In this document: positions 40,104-49,762 of the stretch, piece after piece
Layout: every line of letters begins with the position of its first letter
How positions within the stretch are numbered: position 1 is the stretch's first letter
Assembly: GCA_048500275.1 (NCBI GenBank)
Contig: JASNYI010000001.1
Coordinates: 248,001-312,000 of the forward strand
DNA length: 64,000 nucleotides
Reading direction: 5' to 3'
DNA from: UBA5066 sp048500275
Lineage (GTDB): Bacteria; Acidobacteriota; Thermoanaerobaculia; UBA5066
Notes under the pieces: model-generated
The model's database searches: none
What the model saw: the letters and a program-made list of their open reading frames with translations, nothing else
What the model was told of the DNA's origin: nothing
Translations under genes and position numbers: made by a program

Positions 40104-42842
40104 ATGCCCGAGAACACCCCGGCGCCTTCCTTCGTCGACTGCACGGAGCAGAAGAGGCTCAACGAGGCACGCGAAACCGGCGTCCCGTGGAAGAAGTGGG
40201 GGCCGTACCTCTCCGAGAGGCAGTGGGGGACCGTTCGCGAGGACTACAGCTCCGACGGGAACGCCTGGGACTACTTCTCGCACGACCAGTCCCGGTCGCG
40301 GGCGTACAGGTGGGGCGAGGACGGCCTCGGCGGGATCTCCGACGACCAGCAGCGGCTCTGCTTCGCGCTCGCCCTCTGGAACGGGAAGGACCCGATCCTC
40401 AAGGAGCGGATGTTCGGCCTGACGAACAGCGAGGCGAACCACGGCGAGGACGTCAAGGAGTACTACTTCTACGTCGACTCGACGCCGACGCACTCGTACA
40501 TGAAGTACCTCTACAAGTACCCGCAGCGGGAGTACCCGTACCGGGACCTCATCGAGACGAACCGCGGGCGGTCGCGGAAGGAGTTCGAGTACGAGCTGAT
40601 CGACACGGGCGTCTTCGAGGGCGACCGGTACTGGGACGTCTTCGTCGAGTACGCCAAGGAGGGGCCGGAGGACGTCCTCGTGAAGGTCACCGCCCACAAC
40701 CGCGGCCCCGAGGCGGCACGGCTCCACCTCCTCCCGACGCTCTGGTTCCGGAACGACTGGACGTTCGACGAGGGCGTGCCGAAGCCGGCCCTGTGCGCGG
40801 ACGGCGGCGCGATCCGCGCCTCCCACGAGAAGCTCGGCGAGGTGACGCTCTCGTGCGAGGGCTCCCCCGAGCTCCTCTTCACCGAGAACGAGACGAACGC
40901 CTTCCGGCTCTGGGGGCAGCCGAACCCCTCTCCGTACGTGAAGGACTCCTTCCACCAGTACGTCGTGAACGGCAACCGCGAGGCCGTGAACCCGGCGAAG
41001 ACCGGGACGAAGGCCGCCGCCCTCTACGTCCTCGACGTCCCCGCGGGCGGGAGCTCCGTCGTCCGCCTGCGTCTCTCGACGGCCCCGCCGGCGGAGCCCT
41101 TCGGGAAGGGCTTCGACGCCTCGTTCGCCGCGCGGCTCGCCGACGCCGACGAGTTCTTCGAGCGGATCACCCCGCGCACGCTCACGGAGGACGAACGGCG
41201 GATCCATCGCCAGGCGATCGCCGGGATGCTCTGGGGCAAGCAGTTCTACTACTACGACGTCGACCGCTGGCTCAAGGAGCACGAGGCGCACCCGCTCCTC
41301 GGCGCCCAGGCCCGCGGCGTTCGGAACTCCGACTGGTTCCACATGTTCAACGGCGACATCATCTCGATGCCCGACAAGTGGGAATACCCCTGGTACGCGG
41401 CCTGGGACCTCGCGTTCCACACGGTCGCGCTCTCACTCGTCGACTTCGATTTCGCCAAGGAGCAGCTCCTCCTGATGCTCCGGAGCCTCTACTTCCACCC
41501 GAACGGCCAGATCCCGGCCTACGAGTGGAACTTCGGCGACGTGAACCCTCCCGTCCACGCCTGGGCCACGCTCTACATCTACAAGTACGAGAAGAACCTC
41601 GGCCGCAAGGACCGCAAGTTCCTGGAGAGGGCCTTCCAGGGGCTGATGCTCAACTTCAACTGGTGGGTGAACCGGAAGGACCCGTCGGGGAAGAACGTCT
41701 TCGCGGGCGGCTTCCTCGGCCTCGACAACATCGGCGTCTTCGACCGCAGCGCCCAGCTCCCGACCGGGGGAACGCTCGAGCAGGCCGACGGGACCGCCTG
41801 GATGGCCTTCTACTGCCAGAACATGCTCGACATCGCGGCGATCCTCGCCGAGGAGGACCCGGCCTACGAGGAGGTCGCGTTCAAGTTCGTCCAGCACTTC
41901 GCCTGGATCGCCTACGCGATGGACCGGATCGGCGAGCACCACGACGAGATGTGGGACGAAGAGGACGGCTTCTTCTACGACGTCCTCAGGCTGCCGCACG
42001 GGGGCGCGACGCGTCTCAAGGTCCGCTCGATGGTCGGCCTCCTCCCGCTCTGCGCCGCCACGGTCTTCGAGGGGGAGGCCCTGGAGCGCCTGCCCAGGCT
42101 GAAGGAGCTGATCGCCCTCTTCCGCAAGCGCCACCCGGACGTCTTCTCGCACATCGCGCCGACGGCGGACGGTTTCGTCGGGTACAGGAACCGCCGGCTC
42201 CTCTCCGTTCTCACGAAGAAGAAGCTCGAGCGCGTCCTCGCCTACCTCCTCGACGAGGACGAGTTCCTGAGCCCCTGCGGCATCCGGTCGCTCTCGAAGT
42301 TCCACGAGAGGCACCCGTTCGTCTTCCACGTCGACGGCCAGGCCCACGTCGTCTCGTATCTCCCGGCCGAGTCGGACAACGGGATGTTCGGCGGGAACTC
42401 GAACTGGCGCGGGCCGGTCTGGATGCCGGTGAACGTCCTCATCGTCCGCGGCCTCCTGAACCTCTACGGCTTCTACGGGAAAGACTTCACCGTCGAGTGC
42501 CCGACGGGCTCCGGGAATCGGATGACCCTCTTCGAGGTGGCAAAGGAGATCACCCGGCGGCTCGCGGCGATCTTCCTGCGCGACGGGAATGGGCGTCGCC
42601 CCGTCTACGGCGGAACCGCGAAGTTCCAGGAGGACCCGCACTGGCGCGACCTGATCCTCTTCTACGAGTACTTCCACGGCGACAACGGCGCCGGCCTCGG
42701 CGCGAGCCACCAGACCGGGTGGACGGGCTGCATCGCACCCCTCCTCGACCTCTTCGGCCGTCTCGACGCGGAGGACATCCTGAAGACGGCGAAGGACGGC
42801 CTCGCTGCGCGGATCGTCCGGGAGCAGGTGCAGGGGCAGTAG
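40104..42842 (+). CDS. GH63-like (MGH1-type) glycoside hydrolase
   Basis: 912-aa cytoplasmic protein (no signal peptide). ATG at 40104 follows TTGGAGG. A beta-rich N-terminal half (about 1-330: SRAYRWGEDGLGGISDDQQR, SRKEFEYELIDTGVFEG) precedes a helical barrel (about 360-890: HMFNGDIISMPDKWEYPWYA, AWDLAFHTVALSLVDFDFAK). This layout matches the mannosyl-oligosaccharide/glucosylglycerate hydrolase-type clan GH-G proteins of about 880 aa. Specificity is not visible. A GH13-like gene follows 10 bp later, in one transcript. Confidence 0.85.
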   Translation: MPENTPAPSFVDCTEQKRLNEARETGVPWKKWGPYLSERQWGTVREDYSSDGNAWDYFSHDQSRSRAYRWGEDGLGGISDDQQRLCFALALWNGKDPILKERMFGLTNSEANHGEDVKEYYFYVDSTPTHSYMKYLYKYPQREYPYRDLIETNRGRSRKEFEYELIDTGVFEGDRYWDVFVEYAKEGPEDVLVKVTAHNRGPEAARLHLLPTLWFRNDWTFDEGVPKPALCADGGAIRASHEKLGEVTLSCEGSPELLFTENETNAFRLWGQPNPSPYVKDSFHQYVVNGNREAVNPAKTGTKAAALYVLDVPAGGSSVVRLRLSTAPPAEPFGKGFDASFAARLADADEFFERITPRTLTEDERRIHRQAIAGMLWGKQFYYYDVDRWLKEHEAHPLLGAQARGVRNSDWFHMFNGDIISMPDKWEYPWYAAWDLAFHTVALSLVDFDFAKEQLLLMLRSLYFHPNGQIPAYEWNFGDVNPPVHAWATLYIYKYEKNLGRKDRKFLERAFQGLMLNFNWWVNRKDPSGKNVFAGGFLGLDNIGVFDRSAQLPTGGTLEQADGTAWMAFYCQNMLDIAAILAEEDPAYEEVAFKFVQHFAWIAYAMDRIGEHHDEMWDEEDGFFYDVLRLPHGGATRLKVRSMVGLLPLCAATVFEGEALERLPRLKELIALFRKRHPDVFSHIAPTADGFVGYRNRRLLSVLTKKKLERVLAYLLDEDEFLSPCGIRSLSKFHERHPFVFHVDGQAHVVSYLPAESDNGMFGGNSNWRGPVWMPVNVLIVRGLLNLYGFYGKDFTVECPTGSGNRMTLFEVAKEITRRLAAIFLRDGNGRRPVYGGTAKFQEDPHWRDLILFYEYFHGDNGAGLGASHQTGWTGCIAPLLDLFGRLDAEDILKTAKDGLAARIVREQVQGQ

Positions 42843-42852
42843 GAGGCGCGAC

Positions 42853-44334
42853 GTGGCCGGACCGCGCTACCCGTCGCTCTTCCAGGTCAACACGCGCGTC
42901 CGCCTCTCGGAGCTCTCCGCGGCGCTCGGGAGGCCGGCGACCCTGGACGACGTGCCGGACGCCGAGCTCGACCGTCTCGCGGCAGACGGCTTCGACCTCG
43001 TCTGGCTCCTCGGCGTCTGGCAGACGGGAGAGGCGGCGCGCCGCGTGTCGGCCACGAACGAGGGCTGGCGCGCCGAGTACCGCCGCGTCCTCCCCGACTT
43101 CCGGGAGTCGGACGTGTGCGGTTCCTGCTTCGCGATCCGCGACTACCGCGTCCACGCGGACTTCGGAGGCGACGCGGCCCTGGCCCGCCTTCGCGGACGC
43201 CTCCGCGAGCGGGGCCTGCGGCTCATCCTCGACTTCGTCCCGAACCACATGGCGCCGGACCACCCGTGGGTGGCGGAGCACCCGGACTGGTTCGTGGCGG
43301 GGAGCGAGGAGCTCCTCGCCCACCAGCCGCAGAACTACGCGCGGGCGGCGACGAGGACAGGGGGACGCGTCCTCGCGTACGGGCGTGACCCCTATTTCGA
43401 CGGGTGGCCCGACACGTTCCAGCTGAACTACGGCAACCCCGGCCTGCAGGAGGCCATGCTCGGCGAGCTGAAGCGGATCGCCCGGCAGTGCGACGGGGTC
43501 CGCTGCGACATGGCGATGCTCGTCCTCCCGGAGGTCTTCGAGCGGACCTGGGGAATCTCGTCGGCCCCGTTCTGGCCGCGCGCCATCTCCGCCGTCCGCA
43601 CCGAGGTGCCGGGCTTCCTCTTCATGGCGGAGGTCTACTGGGACCTCGAGTGGACTCTCCAGCAGCAGGGCTTCGACTACGCCTACGACAAGCGGCTCTA
43701 CGACCGCCTCGAGCACGGCGCCGCGCGGCCCGTCCGCGAGCACTTCCTCGCGGGCCTCGACTACCAGGACCGGCTCGCACGCTTCCTCGAGAACCACGAC
43801 GAGCCCCGCGCGGCCGCGACGTTCGCTCCCGAGGTCCACAGGGCCGCCGCCGTCGTCACCTTCTTCAGCCCCGGCCTGCGCTTCTTCCACCAGGGGCAGC
43901 GCGAGGGGAAGCGGGTCCGGATCCCGGTCCACCTCGGGCGCGGACCGGCGGAGCCGCGGGACGCCGAGACCGTCCATTTCTACGACGACCTCCTCGGGTG
44001 CCTCAGGGACGCCGCGTTCCGCCTCGGGAGCTGGCAGCTCCTCGCGTGCCGGCCGGCGTGGGACGGCAACCCGACCCACGACGACTTCGTGGCGTTCGGG
44101 TGGTCGGGTCCCGGCGATCTTCGCCGTCTCGTCACGGTGAACTACTCCGGGCACGCGTCGCAGTGCTACGTGTCCCTGCCCTGGGGAGACCTCCCGGGCA
44201 GGGCCTTCCGGCTCCGCGACCGCCTCGGCCCCGCCGTCTACGACCGGCACGGCGACGACCTCGCCGCGCCCGGGCTCTACCTCGACCTTCCCGCGTGGGG
44301 ATACCACGTGTTCGAGCTGGCCTCGCCCGGATAA
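42853..44334 (+). CDS. alpha-amylase family (GH13) enzyme
   Basis: 493 aa, GTG at 42853 with AGGAGG across the previous stop. The TIM-barrel motifs appear in order: LRLILDFVPNHMAPDHPWVA (region I), DGVRCDMAM (region II, nucleophile Asp), FLFMAEVYWD (region III, acid Glu) and FLENHDEPRAA (region IV, third acid). All three catalytic acids are present. No signal peptide; cytoplasmic alpha-glucan or trehalose-type chemistry is likely. The exact subfamily is not assigned. Confidence 0.9.
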   Translation: MAGPRYPSLFQVNTRVRLSELSAALGRPATLDDVPDAELDRLAADGFDLVWLLGVWQTGEAARRVSATNEGWRAEYRRVLPDFRESDVCGSCFAIRDYRVHADFGGDAALARLRGRLRERGLRLILDFVPNHMAPDHPWVAEHPDWFVAGSEELLAHQPQNYARAATRTGGRVLAYGRDPYFDGWPDTFQLNYGNPGLQEAMLGELKRIARQCDGVRCDMAMLVLPEVFERTWGISSAPFWPRAISAVRTEVPGFLFMAEVYWDLEWTLQQQGFDYAYDKRLYDRLEHGAARPVREHFLAGLDYQDRLARFLENHDEPRAAATFAPEVHRAAAVVTFFSPGLRFFHQGQREGKRVRIPVHLGRGPAEPRDAETVHFYDDLLGCLRDAAFRLGSWQLLACRPAWDGNPTHDDFVAFGWSGPGDLRRLVTVNYSGHASQCYVSLPWGDLPGRAFRLRDRLGPAVYDRHGDDLAAPGLYLDLPAWGYHVFELASPG

Positions 44335-44341
44335 TCGGGGC

Positions 44342-46246
44342 ATGAGAATCCGCCGGGCTGCCGTCGCCGCTGCGCTCACCGTCGGCCTCTCCTCGGCTGC
44401 ACTCCCGGCGCGCGCCTGGATCTACCCCGAGCACCGCGCGATCGCCGGCACGGCCATCGAGGGGCTCCCGCCGGAGGAACGGGCCGCGCTCGACGCCCTC
44501 TGGGCCGAGGCGCGGACGGGACACGAAGCCTGGCTCTGCGACACGCCCTGGGCCGGGGACCAGGGGCCGAAACCCGGATGCCTGGACTGGTCCGCCTGGC
44601 CGGCCATCGCGGGCGACCACTCCTGCTCGGCCGGGCAGCTGCTCGAGACCGTCCTCGAGAGCGACTGGATTCTGAAGGTCGCCGGGGTCTGCTCGCGGCT
44701 CGAGGTCTCCCTCGCGACCGCAAAGAGCCCCCGACAGCTCACGAACCGTCTCGTGAAGTCGGACCTCGAGCTCCAGCGGGCCGACAAGGCCTACGCGACG
44801 CGCGCCGGCGCAAACAACGTCCACTTCCTCCTCTCGAGGATGTCGGACGACCCGCTCGTCTACATGAAGGAAAGCGTGAGGGAGGGGGGCGAGCTGAACG
44901 CGATCGGCGTCTGGGTCCGCGCGCACCTCGCCGCGATGCGCCTCGCGCACGAGCTCGGCTCGGGACGCGTCGCGCCGGAGGAGCGCCCCGCGGTCGCGCG
45001 GGAGGCCCTCGCCCTCGAGGCCTTCGGCTTCCACTTCCTCCAGGACGCGTTCGCGTCCGGGCACGTCGCCGGCACCTGGGGCGACGTCCCGACCCGGAAG
45101 GGGACGCACGACTACTACAACGAGCACGGCCTCGACACGCGGACGTGGGACGGGACGTCCGTCGTCCTCTACGGCGACGCCCGGATGCGACCCCAGGACC
45201 GCGAGCGCGCCGCGGCGTCCGTGAAGGCGAGCCTCTCGCAGCTCGTCGCCGCCCTGCGCCCGGAGGGCGAGCTCGCCGCGGCCCTCGGGGAGATGCCGCT
45301 CCCGCCGGCCGAGGAGACCGGCGCGTTCGACACCTGCGCGTCCACGACGCTGCCGGCGTTCTCGAAGCCGCCCGAGGCTCTCTGGCCTCTGCTCGGGTCG
45401 ATCCTCAAGACCATCCCGGTCCCGGGCCGGTCCGGGGAGGGCTCGCTCCCCCGCTTCCGGGCCGAGGTCGGCCCCTTCGCCGGGATCTCGAGCAGCCTCC
45501 GGGGCGCTTTCGCGAGCGGTGGCCTCGACGCCGAGACCGCGTCGACGCGCTGGACGGGGACGATGGACCTGAGCGCCCGCGTCGGCCTCGGCCTCGACGC
45601 GCTCCTCGGCGAGATGGGCGACGGCCAGATCTTCCTCCAGGCAGGCATCTCCTACTCGGCCAAGCAGACGTCCACCTGCACGGGGTGCACGGGCGAGGAG
45701 GCCTTCTACGGGCTCTTCCCGCGCATGCCCGCCCGCAACGGCATCTCGACCCGGATCCGCGTCCCCTTCTGGCTGATCCCCGGCGACCTCCTCGTCGCGA
45801 CGCCGCTCCTCGCGTTCACGTCGCCCGAGACGCTCGCGAGCATGGGCATCACGGCCTCCAACGGCGGCCTCATCCCCTGGCAGGCCGCCTTCTCGACGTT
45901 CCTCGGGCGGATGCAGTTCTGCCTCGGCCGCGAGGTAGGCGCGACCTTCTACGGCTACTCGGGAGGGGAAGACAAGCTCTTCGCCGTCGAGGAGTCGGCG
46001 GGAGGGGCGATCCTCGTGCCGATCGCGCTCCGGTCGGTCGACGTCGAGGCCCCCGTCCTCGAGATCCGGCCGTTCCGGGACTTCTCCACCCACCAGACGA
46101 CGTCGCTCCTCGTCCAGCTCGGCGTCGGCGCCGACTTTCCGACGAAGGTGACCGTCCTCGCTCCGTCGGAGGCCGAGAAGCCCGACCTGAGCCCGAGCTG
46201 GTACGGCTACGTGAAGCTCGTCTTCGACTGGAGGCGGTACTTCTGA
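44342..46246 (+). CDS. P1-nuclease/phospholipase-C-fold zinc protein with beta-rich tail
   Basis: 634 aa. The signal peptide ends ARA, and the mature chain begins with Trp (WIYPEHRAIAGTAIEG). In the Zn-dependent phospholipase C/P1 nuclease fold the N-terminal Trp is a zinc ligand. GHEAWLCD, GDHSCSAGQ and HFLQDAFASGHVAGTWGD (H..QD......H) carry further likely ligands within residues 20-260. The remaining 350 residues are strand-rich and end in YVKLVFDWRRYF, like an outer-membrane barrel. The fold is assigned by pattern; whether it cleaves phospholipid or nucleic acid is unknown. It overlaps the phospholipase D gene. Confidence 0.68.
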   Translation: MRIRRAAVAAALTVGLSSAALPARAWIYPEHRAIAGTAIEGLPPEERAALDALWAEARTGHEAWLCDTPWAGDQGPKPGCLDWSAWPAIAGDHSCSAGQLLETVLESDWILKVAGVCSRLEVSLATAKSPRQLTNRLVKSDLELQRADKAYATRAGANNVHFLLSRMSDDPLVYMKESVREGGELNAIGVWVRAHLAAMRLAHELGSGRVAPEERPAVAREALALEAFGFHFLQDAFASGHVAGTWGDVPTRKGTHDYYNEHGLDTRTWDGTSVVLYGDARMRPQDRERAAASVKASLSQLVAALRPEGELAAALGEMPLPPAEETGAFDTCASTTLPAFSKPPEALWPLLGSILKTIPVPGRSGEGSLPRFRAEVGPFAGISSSLRGAFASGGLDAETASTRWTGTMDLSARVGLGLDALLGEMGDGQIFLQAGISYSAKQTSTCTGCTGEEAFYGLFPRMPARNGISTRIRVPFWLIPGDLLVATPLLAFTSPETLASMGITASNGGLIPWQAAFSTFLGRMQFCLGREVGATFYGYSGGEDKLFAVEESAGGAILVPIALRSVDVEAPVLEIRPFRDFSTHQTTSLLVQLGVGADFPTKVTVLAPSEAEKPDLSPSWYGYVKLVFDWRRYF

Positions 46247-47910
46247 TGGCCCCGGCCACGGGGAGGCGCAGGCGCCCGAGGCCGTCCCGCGGGTTCGCCG
46301 TGGCCGGAATGGCCCTCGGTCTCCTCCTCGTCTCCTGCACGAACCGGCCGGACCACCAGCCGGTCGACGAAGCGACGCTGCCCGCCGTCCCGGAGACGCT
46401 CGACGCGAAGCTCCTCTCCGCCGAGTTCGACCGGCTGACGGAGGCGAAGGCGACCCTCAACGCCGTCACCCTCCTTCACCTCGGGAAGAGGAGCAAGCCG
46501 GCGCGGGTCCGCCTGATCGAGGAGGCGCAGAGCTACGTCTTCCAGTCGGTCCCCTACTGGTACGACGACGCCTCGGGCCGCCTCTTCCGGGACCTCTACC
46601 GGCGGAAGCTCGAGACCACGCCCGGGCTCGACGCGCGGGTCCTCGTCGACTGGTCCTCGCCCGGCTCCACGGGAGACCTCTTCGCCCGGAAGATGTACGC
46701 CGACCTCGAGGAGGTCCTGGGCGGGAAGATCCTCATGTGGAACGAGCCGTGGTGGGGCCGGCGCTTCTCGGGCCAGGTCCTCCGCAACCGGATGCACGAC
46801 AAGATGCTCGTCGTCGACGGCCGGAAGCTGATCCTGGGCGGGATGAACGTCGGCGACGCCTACCTCGACGGCGGAGTGACGCGGGAGGGGTGGCACGACA
46901 CGGACCTCCTGATCGAAGGGCCCGCCGCGCAGGAGGCCGCGAGGGTCTTCCTGAAGCTCTGGGAGACCTCCCGCTACCTCGCCTCCGACAGGCCCTTCCC
47001 GCCCTTCGAGAAGGAAGAGGTTCGGGCGTTCCGCCGGATCTTCAAGGAGGACACCTTCTCGTTCCCGTTCCCCTCTGCCGTCGACCCGAAGACGGGGCGG
47101 GCGTGGAAGGCCGGCGACCCAGGGCGCGTGCAGCAGGTCGAGATCCCGCTTGCCGGGCCGCTCTCCGACCCACGCACCTTCCCGCCGCTCGAGCGGAACC
47201 CCTCCTGGACCGTGCCGGTCCGCATCGTCTACGACAACCCTCTCGTGGACCGCACCGAAGACGGCGAGACCTACTCGAAGGTCATGCGGTCGATCCAGTA
47301 CCTCCTCCGTCTCTCGCGAAAGCAGGCCCTCTTCTTCCTTCCGTACCTGACCCCCGAGCGCGGCTTCGTCGAGGAGCTGAAGGCGGCGGCGCGCCGGGGC
47401 GTCCTCGTCGCCGTCGTCACGAACTCCGAGCGGAGCCACGACATCGGGAAGGTCCCGTGGAAGGCCGGGGTCGCCCTCTACCCCGAGCTCGCCGAGGCCG
47501 GCGTCCACATCTTCGAGTGGCAGGGCCACGCGGACCTCCTCGAGCTGGAGAAGCGGGAGGGCTGCACGATCCCGGACGGCTCCTGGCCCGGCCGGACGAT
47601 CCACAGCAAGGTCGTCGTCGTCGACGGTGCGTACGCCGTCGTCGGCTCCCACAACATGAACACCCGGAGCGAGGCCTACAACTCCGAGGTCATGGCGTTC
47701 GTCGGGAGCCGGGAGATCGCCCGGCAGCTCGTCGAGGTCTTCGTGGAGGACGTGGACCTCGATCCCGGAAAGCGGACGATCCCCTGCGGCGGCCGGACCC
47801 TCGAGCGGCCGGCGAAGTCGGAAGCCGTCTCCGTCGGGAAGGCCCGCAGCCTCGAGGAAGAAGTCGGCTGGAAGGCGGGCTTCCTCCGGAAGCTCCGCGC
47901 CGTCATGTGA
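46246..47910 (+). CDS. phospholipase D family lipoprotein
   Basis: 554 aa. ATG at 46246 shares one base with the upstream TGA. Lipobox near residue 30 (LGLLLVSC) makes it a lipoprotein. Two HKD motifs: HDKMLVVDGRKLILGGMNVG (about residue 185) and HSKVVVVDGAYAVVGSHNMN (about residue 450), so the two-motif active site of PLD/cardiolipin-synthase-like enzymes is complete. It probably acts on membrane phospholipids outside the cytoplasm, alongside its upstream neighbour. Confidence 0.9.
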   Translation: MAPATGRRRRPRPSRGFAVAGMALGLLLVSCTNRPDHQPVDEATLPAVPETLDAKLLSAEFDRLTEAKATLNAVTLLHLGKRSKPARVRLIEEAQSYVFQSVPYWYDDASGRLFRDLYRRKLETTPGLDARVLVDWSSPGSTGDLFARKMYADLEEVLGGKILMWNEPWWGRRFSGQVLRNRMHDKMLVVDGRKLILGGMNVGDAYLDGGVTREGWHDTDLLIEGPAAQEAARVFLKLWETSRYLASDRPFPPFEKEEVRAFRRIFKEDTFSFPFPSAVDPKTGRAWKAGDPGRVQQVEIPLAGPLSDPRTFPPLERNPSWTVPVRIVYDNPLVDRTEDGETYSKVMRSIQYLLRLSRKQALFFLPYLTPERGFVEELKAAARRGVLVAVVTNSERSHDIGKVPWKAGVALYPELAEAGVHIFEWQGHADLLELEKREGCTIPDGSWPGRTIHSKVVVVDGAYAVVGSHNMNTRSEAYNSEVMAFVGSREIARQLVEVFVEDVDLDPGKRTIPCGGRTLERPAKSEAVSVGKARSLEEEVGWKAGFLRKLRAVM

Positions 47911-48025
47911 GGGGTGCAGGATGGCCTTGGAGCCGCCCCGCGGTCTCGCCGCCGGAACGCTCTCCACCCCGGCCGCATACTTCCGCCCCGTAATGCACGT
48001 CACCGCGAATGAACGAGGAACGACC

Positions 48026-49747
48026 ATGAGCCGCACTCCTGATCGCGCGTCCCGCCGCCTCCGACGGCTCAGTTCCGGGCTCCTGGCGCTCGGCATCTTC
48101 CTGGCTGCGGCAGGTTCTCTCGCAGAGGAAGCCCAGGCGCCGCCCGAAGCCCCGGCCGCGTCACAGGCTCCGACCGCAGTACCGGCCCCGCCTCCGGCCG
48201 AGGCCGCCATCGTTCCTGGCGGCCTGCCACCCGGGCACGTCATGGCGGGGAACAGGAGGGTCGCGACGCTCCGCGGCGTCCTGTTCCAGAACCCGCCCCA
48301 GGAGAGGGCTCGCGTCGCCAGCGAGCGGATCGAGGCCGCAATCGAGCGCGGCCGCGACCTCGCGGTCACGGTGCGGGCCGAGGGGGAAGGCCGCCTCTTC
48401 ATGATCGGCGGTCGCGGCATGTTCGGGCTGACTCCCGCCGACCTCGACGAAGGGGCGGGCGAGACCATGGACATGGCGGTCGTCGTCGTGAAGGAACGCC
48501 TCGAGAAGGCGATCGCCGAGGCGCGGGAGCAGCGAAGCCTCCCCGATCTCCTGAAGGCGATCGGCCTGAGCGTCGCCGCAACGCTGGTCGTGGCCCTCCT
48601 CCTGCTCCTCCTGGAACGGCTCCGCCGCTGGAGCGCCCACAAGGCCGCGGAAAAGGCCCACGAGCGTCTCGGCGCGATGAGGATCCCCGGGAAGGCGCTC
48701 CTCGAAAGGGACCGGCTCTACTTCGTGACGACTCGCGTCCTCCTCCTCGTGACACGGGTCGTCGACCTGATCCTCCTCTACGTCTGGGTCACCTTCGTCC
48801 TCAAGCGGTTCGCGTGGTCGCGGCCCTGGGGAGAGCAGCTCGGGGCCTGGTTCCTCGAGACCGCCGGGATGCTCGGGATGGCGGCCCTCAAGGCCCTCCC
48901 CGACCTCGCCGTCGTCGGCCTCATCTACCTCGCCACGCGCTGGCTCCTGCGGCTCGTCGGCATGTTCTTCACGGCCGTCGAGGAAGGCCGGATCGAGGTC
49001 ACCCAGGCGCTCCGCGAGACGACCCAGCCGACCCGCCGGATCGTCACCATCGTCTTCTGGATCTTCGCCCTCATCATGGCCTACCCCTACCTCCCGGGGA
49101 GCGGGAGCGAAGCCTTCAAGGGGGTCGGGGTGATGGTCGGCCTCATGGTCTCCATCGGCTCGAGCGCCGTCATCGGCCAGCTCGCGAGCGGCTACATGAT
49201 CATGTACTCGCGGACGCTCCGCGTCGGCGACTACGTGAAGGCGGGCGACATCGAGGGGACGGTCTGGCAGCTCGGGCTCTTCGCGACGCGGATCCGGACG
49301 CTGAAGAAGGAGACCGTCACGATCCCGAACGCCGTCCTCGCGGGCCAGATCACGAAGAACTACTCCCAGCCGACGGACCCGAACGGCATCGTCCTCGGTA
49401 CGGGCATCACCATCGGCTACGACACGCCGTGGCGGCAGGTCGAGGGGCTCCTCCTCATGGCGGCCGAAAGGACGCCGGGGCTGAAGAAGGAGCCCGCCCC
49501 GTGGGTGCTCCAGCGTGCGCTGACCGACTTCTACGTGGACTACGAGGTCTGCGCCTACCTCGAGGACCCGCTCGAACGGGTCCGGACGCTCACCGCGCTC
49601 CACGCGAACATCCTCGACGTCTTCAACGAGTACGGCGTCCAGATCACCTCGCCGAACTACGAGAACGACCCGAAGGACCTGAAGATCGTCCCCCGCGAGC
49701 AGTGGTTCGCGGCGCCGGCGAAGAGACCGGACGGCGCGAGAGCCTGA
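48026..49747 (+). CDS. MscS-family mechanosensitive channel (paralogue 1)
   Basis: 573 aa. ATG at 48026 with GAGGAA upstream. Signal peptide, a Pro/Ala stretch (residues 35-65), a conserved extracytoplasmic domain (RVATLRGVLFQNPPQERARV, ASERIEAAIERGRDLAVTV), then membrane segments from about residue 175 and the MscS core from about 350 (LIMAYPYLPGSGSEAFKGVG, SRTLRVGDYVKAGDIEGTV, TVTIPNAVLAGQITKNYSQ). Close paralogue at 61212, with long matching stretches and an almost identical C-terminus (VPREQWFAAPA). A FixJ-type regulator follows 15 bp later. Confidence 0.93.
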   Translation: MSRTPDRASRRLRRLSSGLLALGIFLAAAGSLAEEAQAPPEAPAASQAPTAVPAPPPAEAAIVPGGLPPGHVMAGNRRVATLRGVLFQNPPQERARVASERIEAAIERGRDLAVTVRAEGEGRLFMIGGRGMFGLTPADLDEGAGETMDMAVVVVKERLEKAIAEAREQRSLPDLLKAIGLSVAATLVVALLLLLLERLRRWSAHKAAEKAHERLGAMRIPGKALLERDRLYFVTTRVLLLVTRVVDLILLYVWVTFVLKRFAWSRPWGEQLGAWFLETAGMLGMAALKALPDLAVVGLIYLATRWLLRLVGMFFTAVEEGRIEVTQALRETTQPTRRIVTIVFWIFALIMAYPYLPGSGSEAFKGVGVMVGLMVSIGSSAVIGQLASGYMIMYSRTLRVGDYVKAGDIEGTVWQLGLFATRIRTLKKETVTIPNAVLAGQITKNYSQPTDPNGIVLGTGITIGYDTPWRQVEGLLLMAAERTPGLKKEPAPWVLQRALTDFYVDYEVCAYLEDPLERVRTLTALHANILDVFNEYGVQITSPNYENDPKDLKIVPREQWFAAPAKRPDGARA

Positions 49748-49762
49748 GAGCGAGAGGAGACG

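Noticed and set aside
40052..43426. 1124-aa frame starting at an ATG with a good GGAGGGAGA site before the GH63-like gene
   Set aside because: Its protein is Arg/Pro-rich with no family motifs. The 912-aa frame from 40104 has full glycosidase homology, so the upstream ATG gives at most a spurious overlap.
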